Positions 9,201 through 17,280 of a stretch of DNA of 64,000 nt are shown one piece after another (positions within the stretch are counted from its first letter, which is position 1; each line of letters starts with the position of its first letter). The DNA is taken from contig NZ_ANAH02000064.1 in the NCBI RefSeq assembly GCF_000335475.2, forward strand, positions 310,001 to 374,000, written 5' to 3'. Position numbers and translations under genes: made by a program. The notes below the pieces were generated by a model that was not told the origin of the DNA, searched no databases, and saw only the letters and a list, made by a program, of their open reading frames with translations. Origin of the DNA: Cystobacter fuscus DSM 2262 (GTDB lineage Bacteria; Myxococcota; Myxococcia; Myxococcales; Myxococcaceae).

Positions 9201-9802
9201 TGGATCGCCTCCAGACGGTGGCGATGCTCGCCGCGGAGGCCGTGCTGCGCGAGGACCTGTCGCTCTCGGGCCGGATGAACTTCAGCCACACGGGCGAGCG
9301 GGAAGGCGGGCGGATGGAGGCTCGGCTGCTCGAGGGGTACGCCGCCCTCTCCTGGAGGCCCGGGCCCTTCACGGTGGTGGCGCGCTACGGCATCAACCGG
9401 GAGCTGTCGCCCGGGGAGCGCCGGGTGTTCGGCGAGCGGGTGCAGCAGATCATTTCACTCCTGCCGGCCATGCGTCTGGGAGATCGCCTCGCACTGGCGG
9501 CGGGTCTGCACGCGAGCCGCAGCAACCGGGGCGCGGTTGCGATATGGGTGCTCACCGGCTCGTTGCGCCCCTCGGTGCGAGTGGTGGGCGGACTGGAAGT
9601 GGCGGTGGAGGGCGTGGGGCGGTCGGTGTCGACCGACCATGAATCCCTGGGTTCGCTCCGAGGCGAGATCGCCTGGCGGGTGGATGACCGGATGCGGGTG
9701 GGCGTGGGCTACACCCTGCTGGGGTTCACCGGAGCGGATTTGTCACAGGAGACCCAGAATGAGTCCGACAGGCTCTACCTTCGAGCGGAGTTCGCCTACT
9801 AG
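6209..9802 (+). CDS. Large outer-membrane beta-barrel protein with N-terminal SdrD-B-like domain
   Basis: About 1197 residues from TTG 6209, overlapping the previous stop. The signal peptide ends 'PGAVRAQ'. Residues ~35-110 form an SdrD B-like/CNA-B unit with 'GRVCRDEDADGRCAPGEPG' and 'TDAQGRYHF' motifs, where the D-x-D-x-D loop suggests calcium binding. Two or three Ig-like units follow. The last ~650 residues have the alternating hydrophobic strands, frequent Gly/Arg/Glu turns and terminal aromatic ('LRAEFAY') of an outer-membrane barrel. It probably forms a surface complex with the flanking secreted proteins. No named family was recognised with certainty. Confidence 0.65.
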   Translation: MRRRLLFGAAVGVLVGPGAVRAQLPRQEPPELAAAITGRVCRDEDADGRCAPGEPGLPGIRLVLASGREVLTDAQGRYHFTQVDARGPDATGGLHLRPGRQRLRLDTRTLPADSVPSLEAVTLEVPWAAGVLQDFAVRLQGETLPTLRLAYDASPPAARNVPGGVEFLLAGHVEPHEEVTVGGVSASVDARGDWSARVQLVPGENVLPLVVRGTEGALRLFQQRVDVVPREVGVLVIPRAPEPRGVLRLPGSKERPPASGPTSLNAEFPPGTRVRSSEGEVTVGRDGSALLPLELAPGGNPVVLEVQPPGEPAWKMTVPVEAVRRDFAVALLDVEATYSPSTGGVRLRGRGSAHVEAYRGPFSLVGELDVRDTDVDALRGRPLVDALRPQLPRLDRVPDPDWVLPEWGDTSVGLTPNPAESRLRLELRHDAVGRVGLGTYRARWEEGEVGRYHRPLFGPYAELAAELGPVRAGVTGFAGGLADPLRAIAARPAYEELRATGGSLYYLGSVPMAEGSEVVRVELRDGLTGLPLAERHLVRHRDYDIDYVSGRILLARPLSFVSGEALLSAAAPTAAPEPVLCVEYAVLRSGAPTDAVGGEAWAEWKGGRVSVSAVREPRGGRAYQLLTGHGRATLGAYTLLAEVARSEGAAVPPESFGVSDDGGLSFLRPSLAWAPAGGDALSVRVRGPGLFGRGSVDAAFRRRTAGFSDGAHADLQSSRQLSLRAVQPLGPWRLTLLGDDRLTADPRRPFEPGEVGARTLGLGLGYEWERWGVSAQVRDARLRASVLPGGDTLLEGGRTSVGLEGHYRVNDWLRVSASHQQTVGLHGDGLGRVADTFAAVGADVTSGDATLGVRGGWGPELGPLAWVRGGWKRGEDVYYGGYSVDVDGPDFGARRVVSGASTQLADGTSVFVEDVASHDTQGMRLARAVGFQRTVFGALDLSARYERGVRGVLDVPDTLRRDAAGVSGQLVLERLRLGSHLELRFERGTPGRGSSAPVDRLQTVAMLAAEAVLREDLSLSGRMNFSHTGEREGGRMEARLLEGYAALSWRPGPFTVVARYGINRELSPGERRVFGERVQQIISLLPAMRLGDRLALAAGLHASRSNRGAVAIWVLTGSLRPSVRVVGGLEVAVEGVGRSVSTDHESLGSLRGEIAWRVDDRMRVGVGYTLLGFTGADLSQETQNESDRLYLRAEFAY

Positions 9803-12275
9803 GTGGCGCACACGCGCGCGGCTCGTGTGTCTGGCCGCGGCGGGGGTGCTGGCGATGCTGGCCGCGTCCCGTGCGCACGCGGGATGGCGCGAGGTGACCT
9901 CCATGCCGGAGCGGCCCAACGCGACGCTCGACGTGTGGGGCAACGGGACGTTCTCGCTGGGCTTCATGGGCGATGGCCGGGGGGGCGCCTACCTGTTCGT
10001 GGATGGTGGCGTGGCGCGCAGGTTCAACGCCTTCGAGGCGAGCGCCTCGGTGGGGACCTCCTACCAGCCGGACACGGACTGCTTCGTGAGCGTCGACCAG
10101 TACGGACAGCGCACCTCGCTCGGAGCGGATGGGGGGCTGTGTGGAGGCATCAATCCCAGCACGCCCAGCATCAACAACCATTCGGACGAGGGCCTTCAAC
10201 GGGTGAAGCACGCGGTGGGGGGCGGCGCCGCCGCGGCGACCTACGGCAACAACCAACACACGCTCCTCCTCTCGGACGCGGGGCTCGCCACGCCAGCGAA
10301 TACCTTCTCCCCGGTGTTGGCCCTGGAGCAGGGCTCGACACGGGGCGCCCCGTTGGCCGTGATGCGGGTGGGCGACTCGGTCTACTCCGTCATCGGCGTC
10401 CTGGGCTCGACGACCGAAGGCAGGTGGGAAACCATTCCCTTCAAGGATTCGGGACGCTGGGTGCTCGGCGCTCTGGATGCGGGCCCAGTGCAGGCGGTGG
10501 AGCTGTTTCCCGTCGAGGGCGCGTCCGTCCCCTTCGCGATGGTGGGCACGCGTCATGCCTTCATCCAGGGCTCGCTCGACAACGAGACCCCTCGGCTCGA
10601 CGCGGTCCAACGACTGGCGGCGGGCGAGGAACTCGTCGCCCTGTCCATGAACGTGCGGGAGGGGGGAGATGGAGGCCATGGGTTCGGCATGGCGCTCGTG
10701 GCGCGGGCGGATGGCGGCCTCCAGGTGATGAGTCCGGTGCCCATGCAAACCAAGGCGCTCGCGGGCACCGTCTGGCGCCCGCGCGTGATTCCACCGGACG
10801 TCATGAAGAACATGACGGCGAAGCTCAAGCAGGTGGCCTGTCATGGCGCGTCCTTCTGCGTCCTCTCCGCTCCGGGCGAGACGGTGCACAACGTCTTCTC
10901 CTACTCCAATGACGCGAGCCCCGAGATCTCGGTGTGGGACGCGGACGGCGAGGTGGTCACGGCGATGGAGTTCGAGAGGGGCAAGAACTACAAGCTGACG
11001 TTCCTGGGCAAGGACCCCGACGGCGATCCGGTGCGGCTCACCACTTCGTACTCGGTCACGGGTTCGTGGGAGGTGAAGCCGGTGTCCGCGGAGCCAGGCG
11101 AGCCCGTGGTGATGGAGATCTCCACGAGTCCCATCTGCCAGACGACTGAGGCGGGCCACTTCGAGCTGACGGCCTCCGATGGCCTGGCGGCGCACGAGGT
11201 CCGGCGCACGATGCCGGTGAGGGTGGTCTGGACGCCGCTGAAGCCTGACTCGCTCCAGGTGTCGTTGAGCCAGAGCGCCCAGACGCTGCGGGTGGACTCG
11301 CCCCTCGAGTGCGAGGTGGAGCGCGGGCTGCGCGCGGACCTCCGGCTGGAACCGGAGGACGCGAACGTGCCGACCCGGACGGCGAGGGTGGATGTGCCGG
11401 GCGAGTGGTCGCTGACGGATCTGGACTGCGGGCGCTACCATTTGCGCGCCACCCTGGAGGACGCCACGGGCAGCTCCGTGGAGCAGCAGGAGCGCTCGAT
11501 GGTGCTGCCCGGCCGGGGCGTGTCCCTGGAGCCTCGACCCCAGAACGGGATGAAGGCCGTCTGTGGCCAGGGCGCGACCGTGTCCCTCTCGACCCTCGTC
11601 ACCCCCACGCCGGGGTTCTGCCAGACGCCGGACTACTCCTGGACGTATGAGTCGGCCCTGGAGTTCGAGCAGCTCTCCGAGCCGGATGGCACGGTGCGGC
11701 TCGCCTCGAAGGCGAAGGAGCTGGATGCGCTGCTCGGCGGCTCCGTGCGGGTGGGCGTGACGGCGAGCAAGGGGCCCGCGCGCACGGAGCTGTCGTTCGA
11801 CGTGCCCATCTCCGTGGATCCCTTCGTGAAGGTGGGCCGCCGCTCCGAGCTGCCCGTCGCCTCGGAGACGGGACTCGTGGGCGTGCTGGTGGATCTCACC
11901 AACACCACGGCGTGCGACGTGAGTGGGGCGCGCTACGTGGAGCACCTGGAGGGACTCGCCTACGTGGAGGGCAGCGCGACGCTCGACGGAGTGCCCGTGG
12001 AGACGCACTGGAATGGCGACGCGCTCCAGGTGGACGGGCTGCTGCTGGCGGGCGGCGCCACCCGGACGCTCAGCTACGTGGCGCGGCCGCTCCTGGTGGG
12101 CGAGCGCCGCATGTGGGGCGAGGCCAGCAAGGGCGACGTGCGCCTCTCCGTGTCCGAGGGGAACGAGCCGCGTCCGTCTGGCTGTGGGTGCGCCAGCGCG
12201 GAGTCGGGGCCGATGCTCTTCGTGCTCGCCGCGATGGGAGCGGCCCTGCGCCGCCGCTCTACAGCCCGAAGCTGA
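9759..12275 (+). CDS. MYXO-CTERM surface protein (myxosortase substrate)
   Basis: 838 residues. ATG 9759 with AGGAG just upstream (9746-9750) lies inside the end of the barrel gene (44-bp overlap). The N-terminus has a long signal peptide ending 'AASRAHA'. The body is a beta-rich ectodomain with Ig-like stretches ('GKDPDGDPVRLTTSYSV'). The C-terminus carries a Cys motif 'SGCGCASA' (~807-814), a hydrophobic segment and an Arg-rich tail. This is the MYXO-CTERM tripartite signal, which is cleaved by myxosortase and leads to lipid-type surface anchoring in myxobacteria. It is the likely exposed end product of the FecR-propeller-Ig-barrel cluster. Confidence 0.8.
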   Translation: MSPTGSTFERSSPTRWRTRARLVCLAAAGVLAMLAASRAHAGWREVTSMPERPNATLDVWGNGTFSLGFMGDGRGGAYLFVDGGVARRFNAFEASASVGTSYQPDTDCFVSVDQYGQRTSLGADGGLCGGINPSTPSINNHSDEGLQRVKHAVGGGAAAATYGNNQHTLLLSDAGLATPANTFSPVLALEQGSTRGAPLAVMRVGDSVYSVIGVLGSTTEGRWETIPFKDSGRWVLGALDAGPVQAVELFPVEGASVPFAMVGTRHAFIQGSLDNETPRLDAVQRLAAGEELVALSMNVREGGDGGHGFGMALVARADGGLQVMSPVPMQTKALAGTVWRPRVIPPDVMKNMTAKLKQVACHGASFCVLSAPGETVHNVFSYSNDASPEISVWDADGEVVTAMEFERGKNYKLTFLGKDPDGDPVRLTTSYSVTGSWEVKPVSAEPGEPVVMEISTSPICQTTEAGHFELTASDGLAAHEVRRTMPVRVVWTPLKPDSLQVSLSQSAQTLRVDSPLECEVERGLRADLRLEPEDANVPTRTARVDVPGEWSLTDLDCGRYHLRATLEDATGSSVEQQERSMVLPGRGVSLEPRPQNGMKAVCGQGATVSLSTLVTPTPGFCQTPDYSWTYESALEFEQLSEPDGTVRLASKAKELDALLGGSVRVGVTASKGPARTELSFDVPISVDPFVKVGRRSELPVASETGLVGVLVDLTNTTACDVSGARYVEHLEGLAYVEGSATLDGVPVETHWNGDALQVDGLLLAGGATRTLSYVARPLLVGERRMWGEASKGDVRLSVSEGNEPRPSGCGCASAESGPMLFVLAAMGAALRRRSTARS

Positions 12276-14367
12276 TGCGGCGGCGGCTGCCGGGCTCCTC
12301 GCGCCGCTCCTCCAGCACGCCGAGCAGCTCCAGGCCCCGCAGGGTGGCGAGCCCCTCGCGCTCGGGCAGCTCCGTGAGGGTGAGCAGATCCTCCACCGTC
12401 TTGGTGCCGTCCGCGTACGCCAGCAGCAGGGCCTGCTGTCCCTTCAGCTTCAGCTCGTGCAGGGCGTAGGGGGGCGCGGCCGAGGGGAAGAGCCGGCGGG
12501 AGCGCGGCATGTGCTGGCGCAGCGCCACCAGGGGCTCGGAGCGTTGGATGCCCTCGAGGATGAGATCGCCGGGGAAGAGCGACAGGGCCACCCGTCCCGC
12601 GCTGGGGGGGCGCAGGGCGCTGAAGCCATAGGCGCCTTCCGTCCATGGGAAGGTGGACCAGAGCACCTCCTTCACCTGCTCCTCGAGCACCTGCTGGCGC
12701 CGCCTGGCGTCCACGAACCCCAGCCGCGCGAGCGCCTCGCTCGAGCGCAGGTTCTGTTCCCGGGCGAGCGCGAACGCCGCCTGGGCCTGGGCCTCGCTCA
12801 CCACGCCGCGGCGCACGCAGAAGCGCAGGAAGCGCTCCGGGGCGAGGTTGGAGGCGGCGTACACCGGCCGCCCGGCCTCGAAGTAGACGACCTTCTGGGT
12901 GGTGCCCTGCCGCAGCTTGAGCTCTCCGCTGTGGCGCGCCTCGTAGTAGGCGTTGAGCAGGCGGGGGACGCTGGTGTCCTTGAGGTTTCCGGAGAGCGAC
13001 CACGCGGGAGGCGCGCGCGTGCGGGGCGCGGTGCTGGGCGTCTTGCTCCACACCTTCTCGCGCTCCCCGAAGGGCAGGGCGAGTCCGGGCTCGGGCTCCA
13101 GCGGCTCGGCGGAGGTCTCCCGTGGGGGGAGATCGTGGACGGAGGGCTCGGGGAAGGGCGGCTCCTCGGCGGGCCCGAGCGCCTCCAGGGCCTGGAGCTC
13201 CTCGGCGGAGACGACGGACGTGGAGGGCGACTCCTCGGTGGGTCCGAGCGCCTCCAGGGCCTGGTGCTCCTCGGCGGAGGGCTCGGGGTGGGACGGTTGC
13301 TCGGCGGGCCCGAGTGTTTCCAGGGCCTGGAGCTCCTCGGAGGAGATGGTGGGCGTTGGAGGTGGCGCCTCGTCCGCCCCGAGTGCTTCCAGGGCCTGGA
13401 GCTCCTCGGAGGAGATGCTGGGGGTCGGAGGCGGCCCCTCGTCCGCTCCGAGCGCTTCCAGGGCTTGGAGCTCCTCGGAGGAGATGGCGGGGGTCGGAGG
13501 TGGCGCCGTGTCCGGCCCGGGTTCCTCGAGGGGCGCGTACTCGTCGACGGGGACGGTGGTCGCCGGAAGTGGCTCCTCGTCCTCCGGGTCGAGCATCTCC
13601 AGCTCCTGCAGCTCCTCCTCGGGCGGCTCCTCCGGGACGAGGGGTTCTTCCCGCGCGTCGGGGGACTCGAGCGAGGAGAGATCCACGAGCCCCGCGAGCT
13701 CCACCGTCCTGAGGGTGATGGGGGTCTCCCGGACGAACGCGGGGGCGGACTCCACATAGGAGGAGCGGGGCGGGGCGGGCGGGAGCGGAGGAGGAAGGGG
13801 GCGCTCGTCGCTCAGCGGATCCCCCGCCTCCTCGATGACGGTGAGTCCCGGGATGACGGGGGACGAGGGCTCGGCGGGCGCGAAGAGGGGCTCATCCTCC
13901 TCGGTGACGGCGAAGCCCGGCTCGTCGTCCAGCTCCATGAGCGTGGCGTCCTCGAAGACGACGACCTCGTCGGAGTCATCGTCGGAGGGGGGAGCGGGCG
14001 GGGGGCTGTCCAGGCCGCACAGCTGCTCGACGTACTCCAGCAGGTGCAGCAGCTCGAAGGGCTTCTCGAAGAAGGCGCGCGCGCCGTACACCTCGGTGGC
14101 CTCGCGGGCGAAGCGATCGCCCTTGAAGACACCGCTGACGGCGATGGCGGGAATGGCGTTGTCCCGGAGCGCGGAGAGCACGGCGCTGCCCCGCATGTCG
14201 GGCAGGAGCAGATCCACCACGGCCGCCTCGAAGGCATGCGGACGCACGAGGGCCAGCGCGGCTTCGCCGGTGTGGACGGCCGTGGCCTCATGGCCGCGGC
14301 TTTCGGCCGCGGCGACCATGAGGGAAGCCAGCTCGGGGTGATCCTCGACGATCAGCAGTCGCGCCAT
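12259..14367 (-). CDS. Response regulator with long repeat linker and DUF4388 (PATAN) domain
   Basis: 702 residues starting at ATG 14367 (MARLLIVEDHPE). Residues 1-120 are a receiver domain with acidic pocket 'VEDH', phospho-acceptor Asp52 ('VVDLLLPD') and Lys in 'FFEKPFE'. Residues ~125-450 form an acidic, Pro-rich linker containing five tandem copies of an 'EELQALEALG' unit. Residues ~470-580 match DUF4388/PATAN ('SLSGNLKDTSVPRLLN', 'GRPVYAASN'), followed by a winged-helix-like tail. PATAN proteins in myxobacteria are linked to regulation and motility protein scaffolds. The 3' end overlaps the convergent MYXO-CTERM gene by 17 bp. It is divergent from the VOC gene across only 30 bp. Confidence 0.8.
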   Translation of the reverse strand: MARLLIVEDHPELASLMVAAAESRGHEATAVHTGEAALALVRPHAFEAAVVDLLLPDMRGSAVLSALRDNAIPAIAVSGVFKGDRFAREATEVYGARAFFEKPFELLHLLEYVEQLCGLDSPPPAPPSDDDSDEVVVFEDATLMELDDEPGFAVTEEDEPLFAPAEPSSPVIPGLTVIEEAGDPLSDERPLPPPLPPAPPRSSYVESAPAFVRETPITLRTVELAGLVDLSSLESPDAREEPLVPEEPPEEELQELEMLDPEDEEPLPATTVPVDEYAPLEEPGPDTAPPPTPAISSEELQALEALGADEGPPPTPSISSEELQALEALGADEAPPPTPTISSEELQALETLGPAEQPSHPEPSAEEHQALEALGPTEESPSTSVVSAEELQALEALGPAEEPPFPEPSVHDLPPRETSAEPLEPEPGLALPFGEREKVWSKTPSTAPRTRAPPAWSLSGNLKDTSVPRLLNAYYEARHSGELKLRQGTTQKVVYFEAGRPVYAASNLAPERFLRFCVRRGVVSEAQAQAAFALAREQNLRSSEALARLGFVDARRRQQVLEEQVKEVLWSTFPWTEGAYGFSALRPPSAGRVALSLFPGDLILEGIQRSEPLVALRQHMPRSRRLFPSAAPPYALHELKLKGQQALLLAYADGTKTVEDLLTLTELPEREGLATLRGLELLGVLEERREEPGSRRRISFGL
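13160..13500 (-). repeat. Five ~69-bp tandem coding repeats in the regulator linker
   Basis: Five near-identical copies of a ~69-bp unit encode the protein repeat 'EELQALEALG' plus an acidic/Pro-rich spacer. Copy anchors on the plus strand are near 13182, 13251, 13319, 13388 and 13457. The repeat stays in frame, so copy number can change linker length without disrupting the receiver or DUF4388 domains. Confidence 0.8.
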
Positions 14368-14397
14368 GGGGGCGGGGCACCATATAGCATCCGCGTC

Positions 14398-14793
14398 ATG
14401 GACGTTCAGGGCTTCCATCATCTGGCCATCCAGGTACGCGACGTGGAGCGGGTCACCGCCTTCTATCGGGACGTCCTGGGTCTGAGAGAACTGCAGCGCC
14501 ACTTCCGGGCGGACGGCTCGCTGCGCAGCGTGTGGGTCGGGGTTCCCGGCGGCGGCTTCCTCGCCCTGGAAGCGGTGGCGGGCGAGCCCGAGGCGGGCTC
14601 CTTCCGCCACGAGCGGCCGGGCCTGTTGCTGCTCGCCCTGCGCATCGCCCCGGCCGAGCGGGCCCGGGCGGTGGAGACCTTCGCGCGTGCCGGCATCCCC
14701 TTGGAGCACGAAACGCGCTGGACGGTGTACGTCCGGGATCCCGAGGGCAACCGGGTGGCGCTCAGTCATCACCCGGAGGATCCGATCTCCTGA
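14398..14793 (+). CDS. VOC (glyoxalase/dioxygenase-fold) protein
   Basis: 131 residues from ATG 14398, one VOC module with two beta-alpha-beta-beta-beta halves: 'GFHHLAIQVRDVERVTAFY' near the N-terminus and 'WTVYVRDPEGNRVALSHH' near the C-terminus. A metal-ligand His (residue 7 or 8) and a Glu in 'FLALEAV' are present. The usual C-terminal Glu ('IEL') reads 'VAL' here, so the metal site may be incomplete. The substrate is unknown. It is divergent from the REC-DUF4388 gene and lies 67 bp before the MshEN gene. Confidence 0.75.
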   Translation: MDVQGFHHLAIQVRDVERVTAFYRDVLGLRELQRHFRADGSLRSVWVGVPGGGFLALEAVAGEPEAGSFRHERPGLLLLALRIAPAERARAVETFARAGIPLEHETRWTVYVRDPEGNRVALSHHPEDPIS

Positions 14794-14860
14794 GAAAGCG
14801 GATGGCCGACGGGCGCTTCTTGCGGAGAGCGCCAGCGGGCGGCTACAAGCCCAGGCCGTC

Positions 14861-16177
14861 ATGCGCCTGGGCGAACTGCTTCTCCACGAAAAGCTCATTA
14901 CCCCCGAGGCGCTGGAGGAAGCGCTCGAGTCCCAGGTCGTCCACGGTGGACGGCTGGGGACGAACCTCGTTGAGCTGGGCCTGCTGTCCGAGCAGGAGCT
15001 GGCGCGCGTGCTCGGCCAGCAGCACGGCGTGTCCGCGGCCTCGGGCGAGATGGTGCCGGACCCGCGAGCGCTGGCGCTGGTGGACCCGAGCGACGCGGAC
15101 GACAAGGACTACCTGCCCATGCGGGTGGATGCCACGCGCATGAGCGTGGCGATGCTCAACCCGGGGGACATCGCCACGCGGGACGCGCTGGCGTTCAAGA
15201 CGGGCAAGCGCGTGGTGCCGGTGATCATCCCCGAGTTCCGGATGAACCAGCTCCTGCGGCGCTACTGCAAGGCGTTCCGCGCGATGCGTTCCATCGACAT
15301 GAACGCGGTGCGGCCCTCGCGGGCGCAGCAGGAGAAGGAGAAGGAGATTTCCCGCGCGCAGAACGGAGATCTCATCAGCGAGGAGGAGTTCCAGTCGCTC
15401 TACGCCCAGGCGCTCAAGGGCGGGAGCGCGGCGGGCCAGGAAGAGCCGGTGTTGGATCTCGTGGAGACGGTGGAGGAGGAGGTCGCGCCCGAGCCGGTCG
15501 CCGAGCCCGTGCTCGAGCCCGCCGAGACCCTCCTCGAGGAGGAGGTGCTCGAGCCCGAGCCGCTCGCCGAGCCCGAGACGCCGCCCGAGCCCGTGCCGTC
15601 CCCGCACCGCGAGGCGCCGCGGCGCATGTCGGTGCTGGAGCTGGAGGACACGCCGCGCCCGAGGGTGCCCGCGCCGGAGCAGGTGTACACGCCGCTCACC
15701 TTCGCCGAGGCCCAGGCGGAGCTGTCGCGCAGCGTGGATCGCGAGCAGGTGGCGACGACGGTGCTGCGCTTCGCGCTGGGCAAGTGGAAGCGGTGTCTGT
15801 TGTTGAGCGTGCAGGGCAGCCTGGTGACGGGGTGGCGAGGGATGGGGCAGGGGGTGCGCGAGGCGGCGGTGCGGCGCATGGGCATTGGCCTGCAGGGGCC
15901 GAGCACGTTCCGGCTGGTGCGCGACACGCGCGCGCACTACGTGGGGCCGGTGCGGCGGGACGCGGCCTCGGGCCTCTTCTACAAGCTGCTCACCGGGGAC
16001 TATCCGACGACGGCCGTCATCCTGCCGCTGCTCGTGAGGGGCAAGCTGGTGCACATGCTGTACGTGGACAATGGCCCGGGGCAGCTCACCCCGCCCGACG
16101 TGGGCGAGTTGCTCATCCTCTCGCAGGGCGTGGGCCGCTCGTACGAGGCGATGATCCGCCGCCGCAAGAGCGCGTGA
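14861..16177 (+). CDS. MshEN-domain and GAF-like regulator, candidate c-di-GMP receptor
   Basis: 438 residues from ATG 14861. Residues ~1-140 match the MshEN/GspE N-terminal domain: 'MRLGELLLHEKLITPEALEEAL', then 'RLGTNLVELGLLSEQELARVL', the paired RLG motifs known to bind c-di-GMP in MshE. Residues ~200-275 are a Glu/Pro-rich linker. The C-terminal ~150 residues form a GAF-like domain ('LPLLVRGKLVHMLYVDNGPG'). No Walker A motif exists, so it is not a secretion ATPase. It is likely a stand-alone second-messenger regulator; ligand binding is inferred from the family. A terminator-like hairpin follows. Confidence 0.7.
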   Translation: MRLGELLLHEKLITPEALEEALESQVVHGGRLGTNLVELGLLSEQELARVLGQQHGVSAASGEMVPDPRALALVDPSDADDKDYLPMRVDATRMSVAMLNPGDIATRDALAFKTGKRVVPVIIPEFRMNQLLRRYCKAFRAMRSIDMNAVRPSRAQQEKEKEISRAQNGDLISEEEFQSLYAQALKGGSAAGQEEPVLDLVETVEEEVAPEPVAEPVLEPAETLLEEEVLEPEPLAEPETPPEPVPSPHREAPRRMSVLELEDTPRPRVPAPEQVYTPLTFAEAQAELSRSVDREQVATTVLRFALGKWKRCLLLSVQGSLVTGWRGMGQGVREAAVRRMGIGLQGPSTFRLVRDTRAHYVGPVRRDAASGLFYKLLTGDYPTTAVILPLLVRGKLVHMLYVDNGPGQLTPPDVGELLILSQGVGRSYEAMIRRRKSA

Positions 16178-16180
16178 GGC

Positions 16181-16212
16181 GCGAGCGGGGCAGAGTGGCG
16201 CTCCCCTCTCGC
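16181..16212. terminator. Bidirectional terminator-like hairpin between convergent genes
   Basis: GCGAGCGGGG (16181-16190) pairs with CCCCTCTCGC (16203-16212) with one mismatch across a 12-nt loop. It lies exactly between the stop of the MshEN gene and the stop of the convergent lipoprotein gene. There is no T tract. Confidence 0.45.
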
Positions 16213-16225
16213 CCCCGCGGCCTGG

Positions 16226-17179
16226 CTAGTACGGCGTGATGCGGAAGAGCCCGTGGCCATCCGCCCGGCTGCCCGAGTAGGGCTTCTCGATGGAGACCAA
16301 CGAGTTCACCTGGAAGGGCTTCGCGGAGGGATAACCCTCGCTGTCGAGCACGGACTCGAGGAGCTCCTGCTCGCGCAGGGTGAAGAAGAACTGGCGATCG
16401 TCATCGGGAGTGCCAGGGTTCCCCATCCCGAGGCGAAGGCCCAGGAAGCGAACCTCCCCATGGGGCGCGGCTTCCAGGACGAACTCGGCCGTCGTGCCAT
16501 TCAGGGCCGGAGCGACGCGGCCCGTCAGGGCCTCGGAAGGCATTCCTCCGAACTGCAGGGTGACGGGGCCAGTGGTCACGTGCAGCCGGCGCACGTATCC
16601 ATCGCTCGACCTGGTGATCGTGGAGGTCTCGAAGCTCAGGGTGAAGGGCACCGTCTGACCCACCAGTGAGTCGAACAGGAGGCCATCCTGGGGATCCGAG
16701 GATGCGGCCTGGAACTGGATGTCGCCCGAGATGGAGCCTCCGCTGTCCACGTGGATGCCCACGTCCGCGCTTCCCTCGCCCTGCAGCTTGAACAGGAAAC
16801 GCACCTTGGACGTCGCTCCCTTCTCGATGGAGAACGACAGGGGGTTGGGCGAGATCAACTCCGCCTGCACCCGCTGGCCCGGCTCATTCGCGCGCTCCAG
16901 CGCCCACCCGCTATGCAGCCGGATGGAATAGGCCCCGATGGCGAGCGGTACGCTCACGGTATCCGCCGACGTGTCCGTGATGAGGATGTTCTGCTGGGGG
17001 CCCATGATTTCGAACGCCGCGCCCACCAGCTTGAAAACCTTGCCGTCCGCGCTCGTCGCCGTCAGGGGAAGCGTCAACGCGCCTTCCGTCTCCGGCGTCT
17101 GTGTTTCGGTTTCCGTTGCTCCACCGCAAGCCGCTGCCATCAGCGCCAGCACATACGCGCCGAGCTTCCACATCCGCAT
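16226..17179 (-). CDS. Secreted lipoprotein of unknown function
   Basis: 317 residues with a lipoprotein signal: residues 1-18 end in the lipobox 'LMAAAC', followed by GG and a Thr/Glu-rich spacer. The mature part is beta-rich, with strings such as 'FEIMGPQQNILITDTSAD' and 'FSIEKGATSKVRFLFKLQG' suggesting Ig-like or carbohydrate-binding-type strands. No enzymatic motif was recognised. ATG 17179 has a GAGGGGG ribosome-binding site and a well-formed sigma-70 promoter with an overlapping palindrome immediately upstream, so it is transcribed separately from the pseudokinase gene. Confidence 0.7.
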   Translation of the reverse strand: MRMWKLGAYVLALMAAACGGATETETQTPETEGALTLPLTATSADGKVFKLVGAAFEIMGPQQNILITDTSADTVSVPLAIGAYSIRLHSGWALERANEPGQRVQAELISPNPLSFSIEKGATSKVRFLFKLQGEGSADVGIHVDSGGSISGDIQFQAASSDPQDGLLFDSLVGQTVPFTLSFETSTITRSSDGYVRRLHVTTGPVTLQFGGMPSEALTGRVAPALNGTTAEFVLEAAPHGEVRFLGLRLGMGNPGTPDDDRQFFFTLREQELLESVLDSEGYPSAKPFQVNSLVSIEKPYSGSRADGHGLFRITPY

Positions 17180-17207
17180 GGTCTCTACCCCCTCGTAGGT
17201 CCTCGAA

Positions 17208-17242
17208 CCTATAAAGGAGGGATCTGTTTATTGTCAAACAGA
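17208..17242 (-). promoter_or_regulatory. Sigma-70 promoter with palindromic operator upstream of the lipoprotein gene
   Basis: On the minus strand a perfect TTGACA (-35; plus 17232-17237) is followed after 17 nt by TTATAG (plus 17209-17214), or after 18 nt by TATAGG. A perfect inverted repeat, TCTGTTT-6 nt-AAACAGA (17223-17242), overlaps the -35 box. The predicted transcript start is ~20 bp before the lipoprotein ATG. This AT-rich island is conspicuous in a GC-rich region. Confidence 0.65.
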
Positions 17243-17280
17243 GCGGAATCTTCCAGCTCCACCGCCCATGCCTCGGCGCG

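Noticed and set aside
5306-9289. A 1327-codon open frame on the minus strand
   Set aside because: It is a shadow of the Ig-like and barrel genes: His/Arg/Ala/Gly-rich, no domains, no ribosome-binding site, as expected in very GC-rich DNA.
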